DNA from: Chelydra serpentina
Lineage: Eukaryota > Chordata > Testudines > Chelydridae
Reading direction: 5' to 3'
Length of the DNA: 64,000 bases
Assembly: GCA_037349315.1 (NCBI GenBank)
Contig: JBAIAC010000024.1
Location: 36,257,501-36,321,500 of the forward strand
Positions 13,783-25,090 of the stretch are shown here, in pieces. Below the pieces are notes generated by a model. It searched no databases. It saw only the letters and a list, made by a program, of their open reading frames with translations, and was not told the origin of the DNA. How positions within the stretch are numbered: position 1 is the stretch's first letter; the number at the start of each line of letters is the position of its first letter. A program made the translations under genes and the position numbers.

Positions 13783-13865
13783 TGTCGCTGGCTCTGCTGA
13801 TCACCATTTTTTAGGTTAGAGGGTAACCTAAAAATGGTGATCAGCACAGCAAGAGACACAGTGTC
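13783..13865. repeat. Near-perfect hairpin
   Basis: The core arms are 13796-13818 (gctgatcaccatttttt, then aggtta) and 13824-13845 (taacct, then aaaaatggtgatcagc). They pair over 22 bp with one extra T and a 5-nt loop. Weaker complementarity extends the arms outward to about 13783 and 13865 ('tgtcgctggctct' against 'agcaagagaca'). The arms are too similar to be an old palindrome, so this is either a young foldback insertion or a local inverted duplication. Confidence 0.7.
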
Positions 13866-16800
13866 CCCTCTTTTAGTAAGAAATGTGGCTAATAGTTAAA
13901 TATAAAAAATAAGTGATTGGGACTTCTGAACCCAAATGTTTGTAGATACACAAAAGAGGTATTTCATCGAAAACGTTTTTAGCTTTCAAAAATATCCTGA
14001 TTATAGACTACAGTCTGGAAGGTGGTATATTTGTACATTTTTCAACTATATAGAGAGCAAATCTTTAGAAGAAAAGAACAGGCATCTAAGGGTCAGAACT
14101 TCAGCTGGTGAAATTTGGAATAGCTCCATTAAATTCAATGTATCTACACCATTTGCACTAGCTGAGGATCTGCTTTAAAAAGTCCCACAGCTTGAGAACT
14201 TGATCCTACAACTACTGAAGTCAATGGCATAATGTCTCATGACTATAAGCCAAGCAAATCAGCCCCCCAGCTTTGCATCCAACTGACATCAAAGGCTTTA
14301 GACCTTGAATAATAATCTTGTTCCAAAATTATAATTAACCATTTAGATTGCTAGAATACTTTTCGTATTTGTGTTGGGCCAAATCCTGCTCACCTTAAAG
14401 GTGGACATGTGGTGAGTAAGACTCAGAGTTTAATAATACTCTTCAATTGAACAAAATGACCAGCATTTGGCTCATATTATACAGTCACTATGAATTTAAT
14501 TCATTTGCAATTGACTTCAATAACAGCAAGATCAGTATCTGTACTTTTTATTGTGTATTTGTTTTTATTATGCATCCTTCATTTTAACCTGGTAGAAAAC
14601 AATATGTACTTATAATACCAGTTTTGCCAAACAAAATTCTATTTCATATGCTGAATGCATTAACACTTAGACATATACAGAAACTCCAGGCCTAAAATTT
14701 ACAAAGGTTTTTATGTCCCCTTACATGCGATAATGTGTTGAAAGAACTCAAATACTGCCAGTTCCTGCTAGTATTTAAATAACAAGGTCAACAATTAATG
14801 TATTACACTTATAGTTTGCAAAGGTGGTATTTAAAACTTGGTACTCTAATTATAACTACTGACAAGATGCATCTGTGTTCATCTAATTTCAGTAAAAGCT
14901 AATTTTCCTATCTCTGCCATGTCCATCCAAAGGGCAAGTCTTTATCGCTTTGTGAGACGCTACTTGCTTAACACAAGAGATGTCTCCCAAAGTCCATTTA
15001 ATTTATTTGCACCATTATCAACAAATAGTCAGCACAACAATAAATTAACAAATGTTAAGAGAATTTCTTATGAAAGGAAGCAAAGAGTTCTAGTGAGAAA
15101 AGAAAAGCAACTTCTTAATCTTGTTGGCACATGGAACCCCTACTGTTCCTCACTGTACAAAAAATAATAATCTGTAAGAGACATAATTGCTCCAGCACGT
15201 CTTAGGTGCAACTTAAGTTCAGCAGTAATGCCATGGTTCTTTTGTTATGCTTTATCTTTGTTGGAATTAAAGGTCCTATTGCTACAAATACTGCAGATGC
15301 CAATTTTACCAGGGTTTTTTTTTTTTTTACAAAGTCTTTTAATTTATTAGAAAACATCATACAGCCAAGAACAGATTTTGTTTTAAGGAAGTTTTGTTTT
15401 TTAGTGTAGAATATCAATTCAAACGATTGCCTTTAGATTAATATAGATAAAGCATTTTAGATATGTATCATTTGTGTGTGCTATGTTTGTGTGTTTATAT
15501 ATATTGGATTTGATAATATATGTTAAACAAGACAAAAAATGAAGCTAGGAAATATGAAGTGTTGTTTTGTTTTGTTTTTGTACTGCAGAGCTAGTAAAAA
15601 GTCACAGTCTGAATTGTCCTTTCAGGAGTCTGTCAAGTCTCCTTGTAAATTAAATATAAAGCATTAGAGTCTGCAGAATCTACAATACATACCAGTCATA
15701 TTTCTTTGTCAGTTGCCTGTCTAAGACAAAGCCTTTAATTTAGAATTTCTGCAATATTTCTAAAAGGAAAAACAGACATCTCCATGCAGGGTCAGACTGT
15801 ACATTCTGGGAAGATAGGACCATTTCACCTGCTGATCCCTGGGACTCAAACAAACTTTTCAGCTGGGACCACCAACAGTTATTCTCAACAATTCTTCCTA
15901 GGGTCTGAGCAACTTAACTCAATTTTTTCAACATTGGAAATGTATTATCTCTTTACCCTTTGGAGGTATTTTTAATAAGATGAATCTGGCTTTTACAACT
16001 ATTTTACTATATTTTAAGTTAAAGGAGACATGAAAATTGCTCAATTTCACAACTGAGCATTAACGTACAGCATGCCAGTCAACAGCACAGGGGAGCTATA
16101 TCACTGATCTGAGCAGACATTTACAAGTTATTATTTGAAATCAACACTTTTGTGTTGGTTCATAATAATTAGACATTAATTTTGAGAAAGCTGAAGAGCT
16201 ACATTTCCATTGAGACCCAATAAGCATTCAAAACTGAATTACATCCTTTTAGGTGGGTATGGATATTAGAAAAAAGTCTCCTTTTCCATTGTAATGGGCC
16301 CAAACCTCCATTCCTTATGCACCAAGAACGCCTGCTGGTTTCCAAGGAAGTTTGGGGAGCATTTTAATGGGATGACTGAAATAAAGCACCTACAATATAT
16401 TTGAGCAAATACTCTGTCATCCATGGATTTACTTAAACAGAAGTTCATATATTTATTTTCTTTATATAGCTGACCAATCACATTTTCAATCACAATTCTT
16501 AATATTGTCCTGGACTCTGATGAATAGCAAGGTTTCCATTTACCAGAAAAGCTAAAAAAAAATTGATTTTCTTTCATTTCTTGCTCATGAAATGTAAATC
16601 AGCATTACAATAGTGCATTGACTCCAGGACCTTACAAAAATTTATAGTGCTGAAGCCATGCCATTTTGACTAAATGAGTTTATTCATTCCAAATGCCTTG
16701 CCAACACGTTTGGTATTTAAAGGTGAGGGGGTTGGGGGTGGGGGGAATCAAAGAAAGTCTTTTAAAAGTGCATTTTGTTTACTTGTACCAGGTTATAAAG

Positions 16801-19727
16801 CAAAAATATTTTCTAACAGAGTTGCTGAGAAGTTAGTGGGCACTGAAGAGACAAAATATATTTCACTGTTTTTCCCCATTCAGTTGCTTCTCATTTCTAT
16901 GGCTTTCTCTGCCTTAAGGTGGAGAACCTCAGGAGCCTAAAGAGGAATTCTCCACCCTCATTCATACTGGGACAGGCAACTATCATTTTTCTTTATGGAA
17001 AAAAATTAAAGCAATATGTAAGAAAAAGTCAAGACACTTAGGAATTTTGTTGAGGTCTTTTTAAATAGAAGGAAATGTGTCTTATTAAAAAAAAGTAATT
17101 GCTATAAAGTTTAACACTTTATATGAATACATTGTGTAATTTGCTTGATAAACTGAAAGTTTATGAAAAGCCCAAATAAAATAAAAAGCACAGGTCTAAT
17201 CTTAATGTAGTTACAAAGATATGATTTATTCTGCATTCTGATGAAACATTGCAATATATTCACTTTATCACATAATTTACAATGATGTGTCCAAAAGTTT
17301 TTATTTATTTTCTTTCCTGCTTTCAAGTGTCAGTTACTGAAGAGAGCATTTTTGTCTTAGATATTAGTTAATGTCATTTTCTTTTATATTTTAAGTCTTT
17401 TAAATAACAGTGGAGCACATAAAAGACAATTCAGAAACAAACTTAATAATACTTCATTTGGGAAATTAATCCAGATCCAGCTGCCACTGAAGTCAATGGA
17501 AAGACTCTTACCGACTTCAGTAACAGTTGGACCGAGCCCTAACCACACAGCTACCAGCAGTTTGTAAGCAAATGGCATACCCTGTTTCTGAACATTTAAA
17601 CTACTGTGTTACTTGCCAGGCAGTTTTCAGGAAAACTCACAAACTATGGAACTCTTAAGATGCTCCTTGTCATTTTACATTTCTGATATTTCCTTGCTTC
17701 ATTAGAATGGAGAAAGAACTTTAAAAGTAATTCTTCACTCAGCTATTATTTTAGTAAATGTATCAATCTCTCAAATCTTTGCTGCTGTTATTGTTAAAAC
17801 TATTTCAGTATATACCAAGTAGCTTGCGCTGAATTTTTATCAGTGCTGCTTGAGTTCAGATTTTCATTTAAAATCTAGATTCAACCCCAGAACTCAGTTT
17901 CTTTGTCTTCATAAATACTGTTATGAAGGGAAGGCTGCAAAGAATCATCTCCAGCTGACATTCCACTGGCATATTAGGTTTAAAAAACAACCTACCCAGT
18001 CTTTGTCTCCAGTATCCCTCATTCAATAACTTCAGTTTCCAAAAAGTAATGAGTAACCAAACCCCTGCAGCTAGATGTGGGGGTAACTTATCCTTGGTGT
18101 AACTCCACTGGAATCATTGGAATTGCAGCAAAGATGGATTTGGCCCCCTCCTCCCTAAACTGTAAATGAGACCAGCAGAGGGCAGAATTACTGATTGATC
18201 TGCCACAATTCAAGTGGTGACCAGGTACAAAATGCTGAATGGAAACTTTGATTATTCACCTTTCTGTGCTCCCCACCATAACTACTGTTGACTCAGAAAG
18301 TGGAAAACGACACCACTGCTCTCTTCAAAAACGGGCAAATCTCGTCACAGATAATGATAAAAACAAAACCAGGACTGTGTTCTGGGAGCATCAGCCCCCT
18401 AAGGCTGTGAGGCCCCCTAACAGCAAGGTTGCCACAAGAAGACCCTAACCCCTACTGCAGATTGCAGTGGGTAAAAGCGGCACTTCCACTCAGCTAGGAG
18501 TTCAAAGTCACCGGAGAATGCACAGTCCGGTTATATGTGTAGCTCCACATATATGCAAGCAGATCTTTTAAGGTCATAAGATCGGACTGTTCCGCTGGTT
18601 TCCAACTGAGGTCCCCGAACAGGACGCTTCTGGGACGGTTGTTGCTCCTCCTAACACTACCAGGCATCTGTGCAGGAGCGCAGCTCTTGGACTGGAGCCC
18701 TGGGGGTTATGCACAGCGCGCCCCTCCCCTTCCCACCCACCCCCAGACGTGTGAGCTCAGGGCCCTCCCTACCTTCCGAGCTCCCCCTCCCGAGGGCGAG
18801 GATTGCGGCTTCTTGCTCGTCTGCAAGCTCCCAGGAACTGCACCCTGCTAACCATGTCCACAGACACCTAACGGACCACTCGTTCTTCCCCAAGGATGCG
18901 GGGAGGGGATGGGGAGAGGGCAGGGGGAGCCGCTTCTCGGTGCGAAGCTGAGGTGCTGAGCCTAGCTCCTGTCACTGACCTCCCTGCTGTGCCACGTAAG
19001 AGCCCTTAGCTCCCAAACCGATCGCTCGGCCAGGTGCGGCTCTCCAGCTGGGAGCTGCACCCCACACCTGGCAGGGCGCGCAGGGCCATGCCCTGGGAAG
19101 AGAGTGGCCGGGCTAGCAAAGGGCCCATTTAAAATAGTTGTTCTCTTCCCAGCGTTTTGGAAAACTTTTGCCGATTACAAATCTTTGCAAAGAAAAATAG
19201 AGAAAGAAGAACTAAGAAGTATTTGAAATCCTGAGATTCCCCCATCACCCCCCGCATCTCCCCTCTCCCCGCGGGGAGTGCAGAGACTTTTGTTACACTT
19301 TAGCCAAGACTTTGGGAGAACTTTATCAGGTTAATGACTTGGTACGTTCAATCGAGCTGAAAATCGCAGAAACATCTGTTGGTTTTAAAACTGGATTTCG
19401 TGCTGGAGGAAACACAGAGCTGTGTCCAAAACCGCCTTGCTTCGCCCCCTCCTCCCTTTCCGCAGTTACAAGAAAGAGGTCGATGTGGGGGGCTTTAAAT
19501 CATCAGCACTTTAGAAAAGCGCCTGTAAATCTGGTCCTGCAAAGAGGCTCCCAGCAGGGCTTAATACCCCGAGCTCACCCCTCACCCCATTATTGTCGCC
19601 TCCCCAGGACGGGGATCTAATTTGACAGGTCTTCCTCTAAAATCTGGTGGCCGCATTGTCCTGCATTTCCCTCCCCAGCTGGGGAGGGGGACTGGCTGGT
19701 AGCGCCCAGTCCCGGGCTCTTTCTTAC

Positions 19728-19842
19728 CTCCTCTGACCTCGGCAGCCTGGAGAAGGAAAGTAAAAGTGATGAGTGTGGTGACAGCCGAGTCCCGGAGCCA
19801 CCTTTTCGTTTTCCACCTTGTGGACCATCTCTGCATCTCCAT
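19728..19842 (-). CDS. COL11A1: COL11A1 exon 1 (start codon and signal peptide)
   Basis: This is the coding part of the first exon. It begins at the ATG at 19842 and ends at 19728 before the donor gtaagaa. It encodes 38 residues plus one base. A basic N-terminus ([14 protein letters not shown]) leads into a hydrophobic core ([14 protein letters not shown]) and then EVRG, a typical secretory signal peptide. RWKTKRWL and EVRG match the N-terminus of mammalian COL11A1 as I remember it. This copy has about three extra residues (MQR) after Met-Glu. The ATG has A at -3 and G at +4, a strong initiation context. The frame is open upstream of it, but I see no in-frame ATG there. The split Gly/Ala codon joins exon 2 in phase. 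The 5' UTR boundary cannot be set from sequence alone. Confidence 0.95.
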
Positions 19843-20250
19843 GCTGGGCGCCCACACGTGTGAACCGGACTCCGGGCGACTTCGATTTATACCAGCTCCG
19901 TCCCTTCCACGGTATTCCCAGAGATGCTGCCTCTTATAGAGCCATCCGTGAAACACCAAAGGGGGTTTCTTTTTGTCCCTCTCTTTGCTCCGTGCAGGCC
20001 CCCTCCTCCCCGCTCCGTCCTCCCCCGGCGCCCTGCCTTCAGACTGCAGGGAGATGCGGGGCTTTAATCAACATGCCAGGCGCACGGCATCCCCCTAAAG
20101 GCTCCATCCCGTCAGAGGGCTGGGCGAGAGGCACTCGGCAGCCACCCCCGGGAGCCCAAACTGACAAGCCAGCGGCAGGTCAGAAGCCAATCGCACGCCT
20201 CCTCCGGCAGCCCACAGACCGCCCTCCCTCGGCCCCGCAGGCTGGACCAG
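19843..20250 (-). promoter_or_regulatory. COL11A1: COL11A1 5' UTR and proximal promoter (inferred)
   Basis: This is the GC-rich segment immediately upstream of the start codon. CCAAT on the plus strand at 20187-20191 gives an inverted CCAAT box (ATTGG) on the gene's strand, 345 bp upstream of the ATG. I recall that NF-Y/CBF binding has been described for the human COL11A1 proximal promoter, which would fit. TATA-like strings on the minus strand (TATAAAT at 19885-19891, and ctataaga near 19932-19939) are so close to the ATG that using them would leave a very short leader, so I do not assign them. A four-codon upstream ORF (ATG GCT CTA TAA) at 19945-19934 would be in the leader if transcription starts further upstream. 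Confidence 0.5.
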
Positions 20251-20562
20251 CCCCCCGAGCCGCCCAGCCAGGGCAGATCGATACTTGGGGAATGAAAGGA
20301 ATGGCAGGAGCAGCCCGCAGGGAGCCTCCGCGCTCAGCAGCGCCCGGGCCAGTCCGCTCCGCAGCGGGCTCCAGCCTGCTCGCTCCCCGGCCTGGGACTG
20401 GGAGCCGTGCGGCAAGGGCTCAGCCCGGACCTGCCGGGATCCGCTCCCCGAGCCAAGTGGGGGCAGAGGAGGGACGGGGCAGAGAGCGTAAAAGGCGTGG
20501 GGGAGAAGCGGGCAATGGGGCAGAATGGGAGGCAAGAGTGGGGCAGGGGATAGAAGAACGGA

Positions 20563-20576
20563 GGGGGGGGGGGGGG
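20563..20576. repeat. Poly-G tract (G14)
   Basis: Fourteen consecutive G residues lie at the upstream edge of the CpG island, within a purine-rich stretch. The tract is prone to sequencing error, and its length should be treated as approximate. Confidence 0.8.
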
Positions 20577-21369
20577 AGTCAGAGGATCACCGTGCCCTGT
20601 CCTCCCTAGTTCCCACAGGGCTGCGCTGCTGAAGTTATAACCCAGCCCAGAGAACGATCGATGCCTAGATCGTCCCTGTCAGAAAAAAACTGAAAGGCGC
20701 TGCTTGCTACTGGAGCTGGTGCCTGGACACGTTTCCCTGCTCCCCACCAGCTGGACGCTTCCAGACAGGGTTTGGATATGTAAAAGAACTCCAGTGTGGC
20801 ATGGTTTAAAGAAGCAAAGGAAGGGGGGAAACCCATAACCGAAAGGTGAATCACCCCACCAGCAGAATGCAGAGCAGAGGCCTTGAAACCAGGGGTGGGG
20901 GGGAGCTGCTGGCCCAACATTTAGAAGTGCATCTATGACAAATTCCCTTTGCACTGCCTGTGTGTATATGGGTATTTTACATTATCTCATATTTACATGT
21001 CACTAGAACATAGTCAGTTTGCTCAGATTAGCCAAACCACTTAAGAATTCTATCTCACTGACTTTAAACGTGTTGGTTAATCTAAACTGACTATTCTTTA
21101 TTGATGGCTCTAGTCATATGTACATATGGGATTGGTAAAGTGTGTCTTTATTGGTATGTTTATGCTTCAAAACAAGTTAATTTATCTTTTAAAATGAAAA
21201 CTGTTTTAACAGTCACATAATTTAATAATGGCTTCCAAGAAAATGATGTTTTACTAGGGAGAAAAAGCATGACAAGTTTTAAACAAAAAGGAATACATTT
21301 CAGAACTTAATAGCATTTTACCCTTTTATTTACTGTACTGTACATTTATCACAGAAAATGGTGATACTG

Positions 21370-21635
21370 ACTTCCTTTGTAAAGCACTTTGAGATCTACT
21401 AATGAAAAGCACTATATAACAGTAGGTATTATTGTATTTCACCATTTCATGCATAAATTTCAAAGAGGATAGAATTATCTCGATTCTTTTGCAGTTTACA
21501 GGGAAACTGAGGCACAGAGAGGTGAATTGACTGGCCCAAGGTCACTCAGCAGGCCAGTGCGAGAGCTAGGAATAATACCCAGGTCTTCTGAGTACTAATT
21601 TAGTGATCTATCTGCTGGGCCACACTGCTTCTCTA
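21370..21635 (-). repeat. MIR/CORE-SINE-like composite
   Basis: The left part (21378-21430) reads 'taaagcactttgagatct', then 'gaaaagcactatataa', a tail common to reptilian L2/CORE-SINE 3' ends. The right part (21495-21635) reads 'gaaactgaggcacagagagg', then 'ggcccaaggtcactcagcag', then 'gagctaggaataatacccagg'. That is the reverse complement of the MIR body ('...gtgaccttgggcaag...tctctgtgcctcagtttcc'). Divergence is substantial, but the diagnostic words are all present in order. Confidence 0.7.
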
Positions 21636-22309
21636 ACTGCCAACTTCAATAAGTAATGGCAGAGGTTTAAGGAGACATATATTTGGCTAAATCCTACTTT
21701 CAGTTAGTGAGTAAATCCTACTCTCAGTTAGTGACTAAATGCACTCTGAATTTTAAAAGGTGACTTGTGAAGAAAAAAAATGGGTTTGCATCCCATTTTC
21801 TTTATGTAAAATAAATAAAGTATTACATATTTTATTTAAATTGGATGGGAGAGGTGTAGAAATTCCTGTTTTATATACCACATTTTCCTTAAAAGACTCA
21901 GTGGACAACTGGAGGACTATTGGATTTATAACCTCCAAGAAATATATTTTAAAAACTTGATTTTATCTGTCTTAGAGTGATAACTATCAAATACCAGTTC
22001 TGAAATATGTAGCTCAGGGGTGGACTGCTATGCCCATGTGGAGACCTACTGAAGTCAAAAGATGAAAAATAACCAAACCAAAACAACAACAAAAACCTTG
22101 GAAATTCTAAAAACAAAATACTTGGTTTCAAAAACTGGTTAAGTTACAAGGTGCTAAAAATGAACCTACTTATCTTATAAAATATGGCTACTTACAAGCA
22201 AGGAATTAATAACTATTATTATATATTGATTTGTTTATTTATATTGCCCTCAGTGATGTGCTAGACCTTTCTTAGAACACATAAGCATTAGTGACTTTTT
22301 CAGTGAGTC

Positions 22310-22560
22310 CTGCTTCTCCCCTTTCCCATATCTGTGGGAGTTCTCAGGGGCCCTTTGCCCTTCTCACTTTACATCCTATCTTTTGGGTGATCTCATCCAC
22401 TTACATGTCTCCAAGTATCATCTCTATATTTATGATTTACAAACCTGTCTCTCTGTCAGCAACATGTCTCCTGCATCCCTGCTTGCCTCTGTGACATCCC
22501 TGCTTGGATGCCATGTTATCAGTTTAAGTCCTCTTCTTCTGTCCTCATACTGCTTCCCGC
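22310..22560 (+). repeat. Possible L2-like reverse transcriptase remnant
   Basis: The translation includes the string MGDLIHLHVSKYHLYIYD, followed by LQT. It recalls the L2-clade RT segment just before and including the catalytic pair ('LGDLIRSxGxSFHLYADDTQ'), with the DD pair degraded. The upstream bases 'ggggccctttgcccttctc' could encode the 'GPLLFSL' stretch after frame changes. This is a weak call. Confidence 0.35.
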
Positions 22561-24811
22561 CACATCTGTACACAAGCAATTGCCCAGTCATTGCACTCTG
22601 CCAGGTCACTGGAAACGCATTCACATTCAAGCAGTGGGCATCGCAGGAGATGCTTCATATTTTGAAGCTCTCTGCTGCAGTCACAGGTATTGGGGTGAGT
22701 GATGTAGCCCCATTTGATCATTGCATCTCTAAACCAGCCAACTCCAGTGCAAAATCGATTAAGGCAATGCCATATAGTCCAAGGTCAATCTGCACTGGGT
22801 GATAGATGTTTGAGTGGTGGGAGCCAGAGTGCATAGGCTACAAGGTCATTCTTTTATCTTATTTGCCGTAACTGAGCCAATTATTTGTTTGGGTGACAAT
22901 GTTAGGGGTTTTATGGTGGCAAGAAAACTTTTTTGTGACTTCAGTCGACCCAGTTTTGATGTTATATCATATAGCAGATGTCTTGGATCTGTGCATTGCC
23001 TTGTGCACTCTGTTTTACTAACAACTTCCCGGTGTCCCTCAGTTTCAGTGAAAATGACCAAAAAAAACCCTCGTATTTTTCCATCCCAAATTGTCTCCAT
23101 TTCTCCCCGTTTACTTCTGTCAACAATATCACTATCCTCCCCATTGCTCAGGCATATATTGAATTTTCCATTAGCTGGTGATATAATTTATTTTTAAGAC
23201 ATTTGATGCAAATAAAACCATGCTAGCTTCCTCAAGAATGGTCTTCTGTGTCTGGATTTCTGATATTTTGGGGGGGTACTAACAAAAGTCTCTGTGCTGT
23301 GGAAAATACTAAATACAGTGTATATGATTGCTGGCTTAAGGATCTCCAAGGTGACGCTCAATAACAATGATCTAATTCAAACTAGATTGGAGTGAGTGGC
23401 TCTAAGGTGAGGCTCACAACTATTGCCTGATTTGGAGGGAAGTGTTTCAAGATGGAGAAAGCAAAATTCATAAGCCATTCAAGAACAAGGGTAAGGCCGA
23501 GAAGCTTCACCTTTCAGGTCACCAAAGCATCTGAGGGAAGACTGATGTTCTAGAATCTGGAAAACTGGACACCTTGGGGAGAGGAAGTAACAACATCAAC
23601 AAACTATTTGAGGCTCTCACCAGGTTCTCTCTACAACTGAAGAAGACCTGCTAGTGAGAAGTGCTGTCCAGTAGAACATCACCATCTGGATTCTTGTCTG
23701 CAATTTCAGCTCCTACTCTATGGGAGTCCAGAAGACTGGGAAAGCTCAAGAGTTTATGAACCGCTGATTATTTTCAATATCTTAATTTTCTTTTGTCTGG
23801 TTTTTGTCTTTTTAATTAGCTGGAAGACATCCCAGCCCTTTGTGTTACTTTATTTAAAGTGTAGCTGTGGCTGTTCATATGTCAGCACCTGTGAAGCTCA
23901 TGCACGAAGGATGCTAGAAAGAAAACATTTAAACTGCTCTAAATATTGTCTCATAAAGACACAAATGAAAGAGTGTTTTGTGTTTAAAAGTCTAGAGACT
24001 TTCAGATTGTCTTCTGTAATTTCTGGTAAATAAGAGTTGTTAAATGTTTGTTAATCAAGAGTGTTCTGTTAAAGTCTGTATTATAGTATCTCTGTTGAGG
24101 AATGAAAGAGGTTAGCCATGTGACATAAGAATTGAAATCTAAGAAGGAAGTTTTAATAGGCTTCAATGTTTTGTTTCAGACATTGGATAATAATTTGGTT
24201 TTAGTTTTATGATACTTCGTCAGACTTAAATTACAAATATGATTGACTGGTAAAATTGTCTAGGTGGGATTTATCACCAAATGAATAGCCAACTTCTTAG
24301 ACTCCTGCTTATAATTAATCCTTATATAAATTCTATTTTGGTACTAATTTGATGATTTAATGCCAATCCAATCAAAAGACTTGATTTGTTGACCTCGTTG
24401 TGTTCTGATTGCTAGTGTATTTTACTCTTGCTTTAGTTTAATTAAAGCTCTAATGCTACGTTCTCTTTATTTTATTCAAGAGTTTTAATACATTTACAAA
24501 ATAGAAACTGATGCTGAATCAATAAGCAATATGGGTTCCAGAATCTTTGAGGGCCTGAGGTGGATGCCAACTGGTCAATCTAATAATCTGACCAGTTTTC
24601 CTGGATAATTCTTTGGTTCTCACAATTCTCAGAACTTTCAAAAAACTGGCCAAATTAACATAAACACATTGGCCCCAATTCTTCCATTCTTGGAATGGAT
24701 GGGTGAGGGCAAAGTTGGTTTTCAGCAGCCTTTGCACCTCTTGTATTCTGGCCCCAGCCTCTAGTGTAAATCGCAGCAGCCTCAGGTTAATGATGTAAAC
24801 TGTTGTCACAT

Positions 24812-25090
24812 TATTATTAGTTATTCGTATTACTGTAGCACCTAGGAGCACCAGTCATAGATCAGGATCCCATTGTACTGACACACAACAAAGAGACAGT
24901 CTCCGTACCAAAGAGCTTGCAATCTAAATAAGACAAGAGACCACAGATGGATACAGACAGACTGACAGGGGAGTACACGCTGAACAATGAGACAACATTG
25001 GTCAGCATGATAGGCAATGGTCTCAGCACTCCAGCGGCCTAACTGTTGTCAAGATTTTTGTAGGCCTCACTTAAGAGCTTTACCTGGATT
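24812..25090 (-). repeat. L2-like LINE 3' end, copy 2
   Basis: It starts at an (ATT)-rich tail and continues 'gcacctaggagcaccagtc', 'gatcaggatcccattgtac', 'agagcttgcaatctaaata', then 'acattggtcagcatgatagg' and 'aactgttgtcaagatttttg'. These blocks are in the same order as in the copy at 57545-58175, so this is a longer but still 5'-truncated minus-strand copy. Confidence 0.75.

Larger units (their letters stand above)
863..19727 (-). other. COL11A1: COL11A1 intron 1 (18,865 bp)
   Basis: The intron runs from the donor g|gtaagaa after exon 1 to the acceptor tttttcag before exon 2. I found no alternative coding exon in it. The elements I can support inside it are listed separately: an L2-like tail, a 19-bp-flanked insertion, a tandem repeat, palindromes and a MIR-like fragment. 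The remaining stretches (about 2.1-3.3, 5.2-6.4, 6.9-12.3 and 13.9-18.5 kb) are AT-rich, with short open frames only. They carry scattered degenerate fragments of the type 'ttgacttcaatggg' and 'gcctaaagttaggcac' (for example 11340-11500 and 12535-12620), which look like old interspersed repeats. Conserved enhancers may exist but cannot be recognised without an alignment. Confidence 0.9.
18600..20650. promoter_or_regulatory. COL11A1: CpG-rich island around COL11A1 exon 1
   Basis: Base composition changes sharply from AT-rich intron and flank to GC-rich DNA with frequent CpG, densest at about 19.8-20.5 kb ('tcccccggcgccc', 'cgaggattgcggc'). It brackets exon 1 on both sides, as expected for a CpG-island promoter. 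Long open frames across it, including 263 codons at 19818-20609 on the plus strand, are best explained by scarcity of stop codons in GC-rich sequence. The exact edges are judged by eye. Confidence 0.75.
20960..24811. other. Upstream flank, mostly unique-looking AT-rich sequence
   Basis: No exon is recognised. Apart from the MIR-like composite at 21370-21635 and a possible L2-like remnant at 22310-22560, I see only short non-conserved open frames. The 23.2-24.8 kb part holds nothing I can name. Confidence 0.6.

Noticed and set aside
19885..19891. TATAAAT as the COL11A1 TATA box
   Set aside because: It lies only about 45 bp upstream of the ATG, so a start 25-30 bp downstream would leave a leader of under 20 nt.
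19818..20609. 263-codon open frame on the plus strand across the COL11A1 promoter
   Set aside because: It lies in CpG-rich sequence where stops are rare, is proline/arginine-rich without any domain, and overlaps the well-supported exon 1 on the other strand.
18600..20650. A second gene divergent from COL11A1 at the CpG island
   Set aside because: No plus-strand frame with a splice donor and recognisable protein was found within the island or in the sequence to its right.
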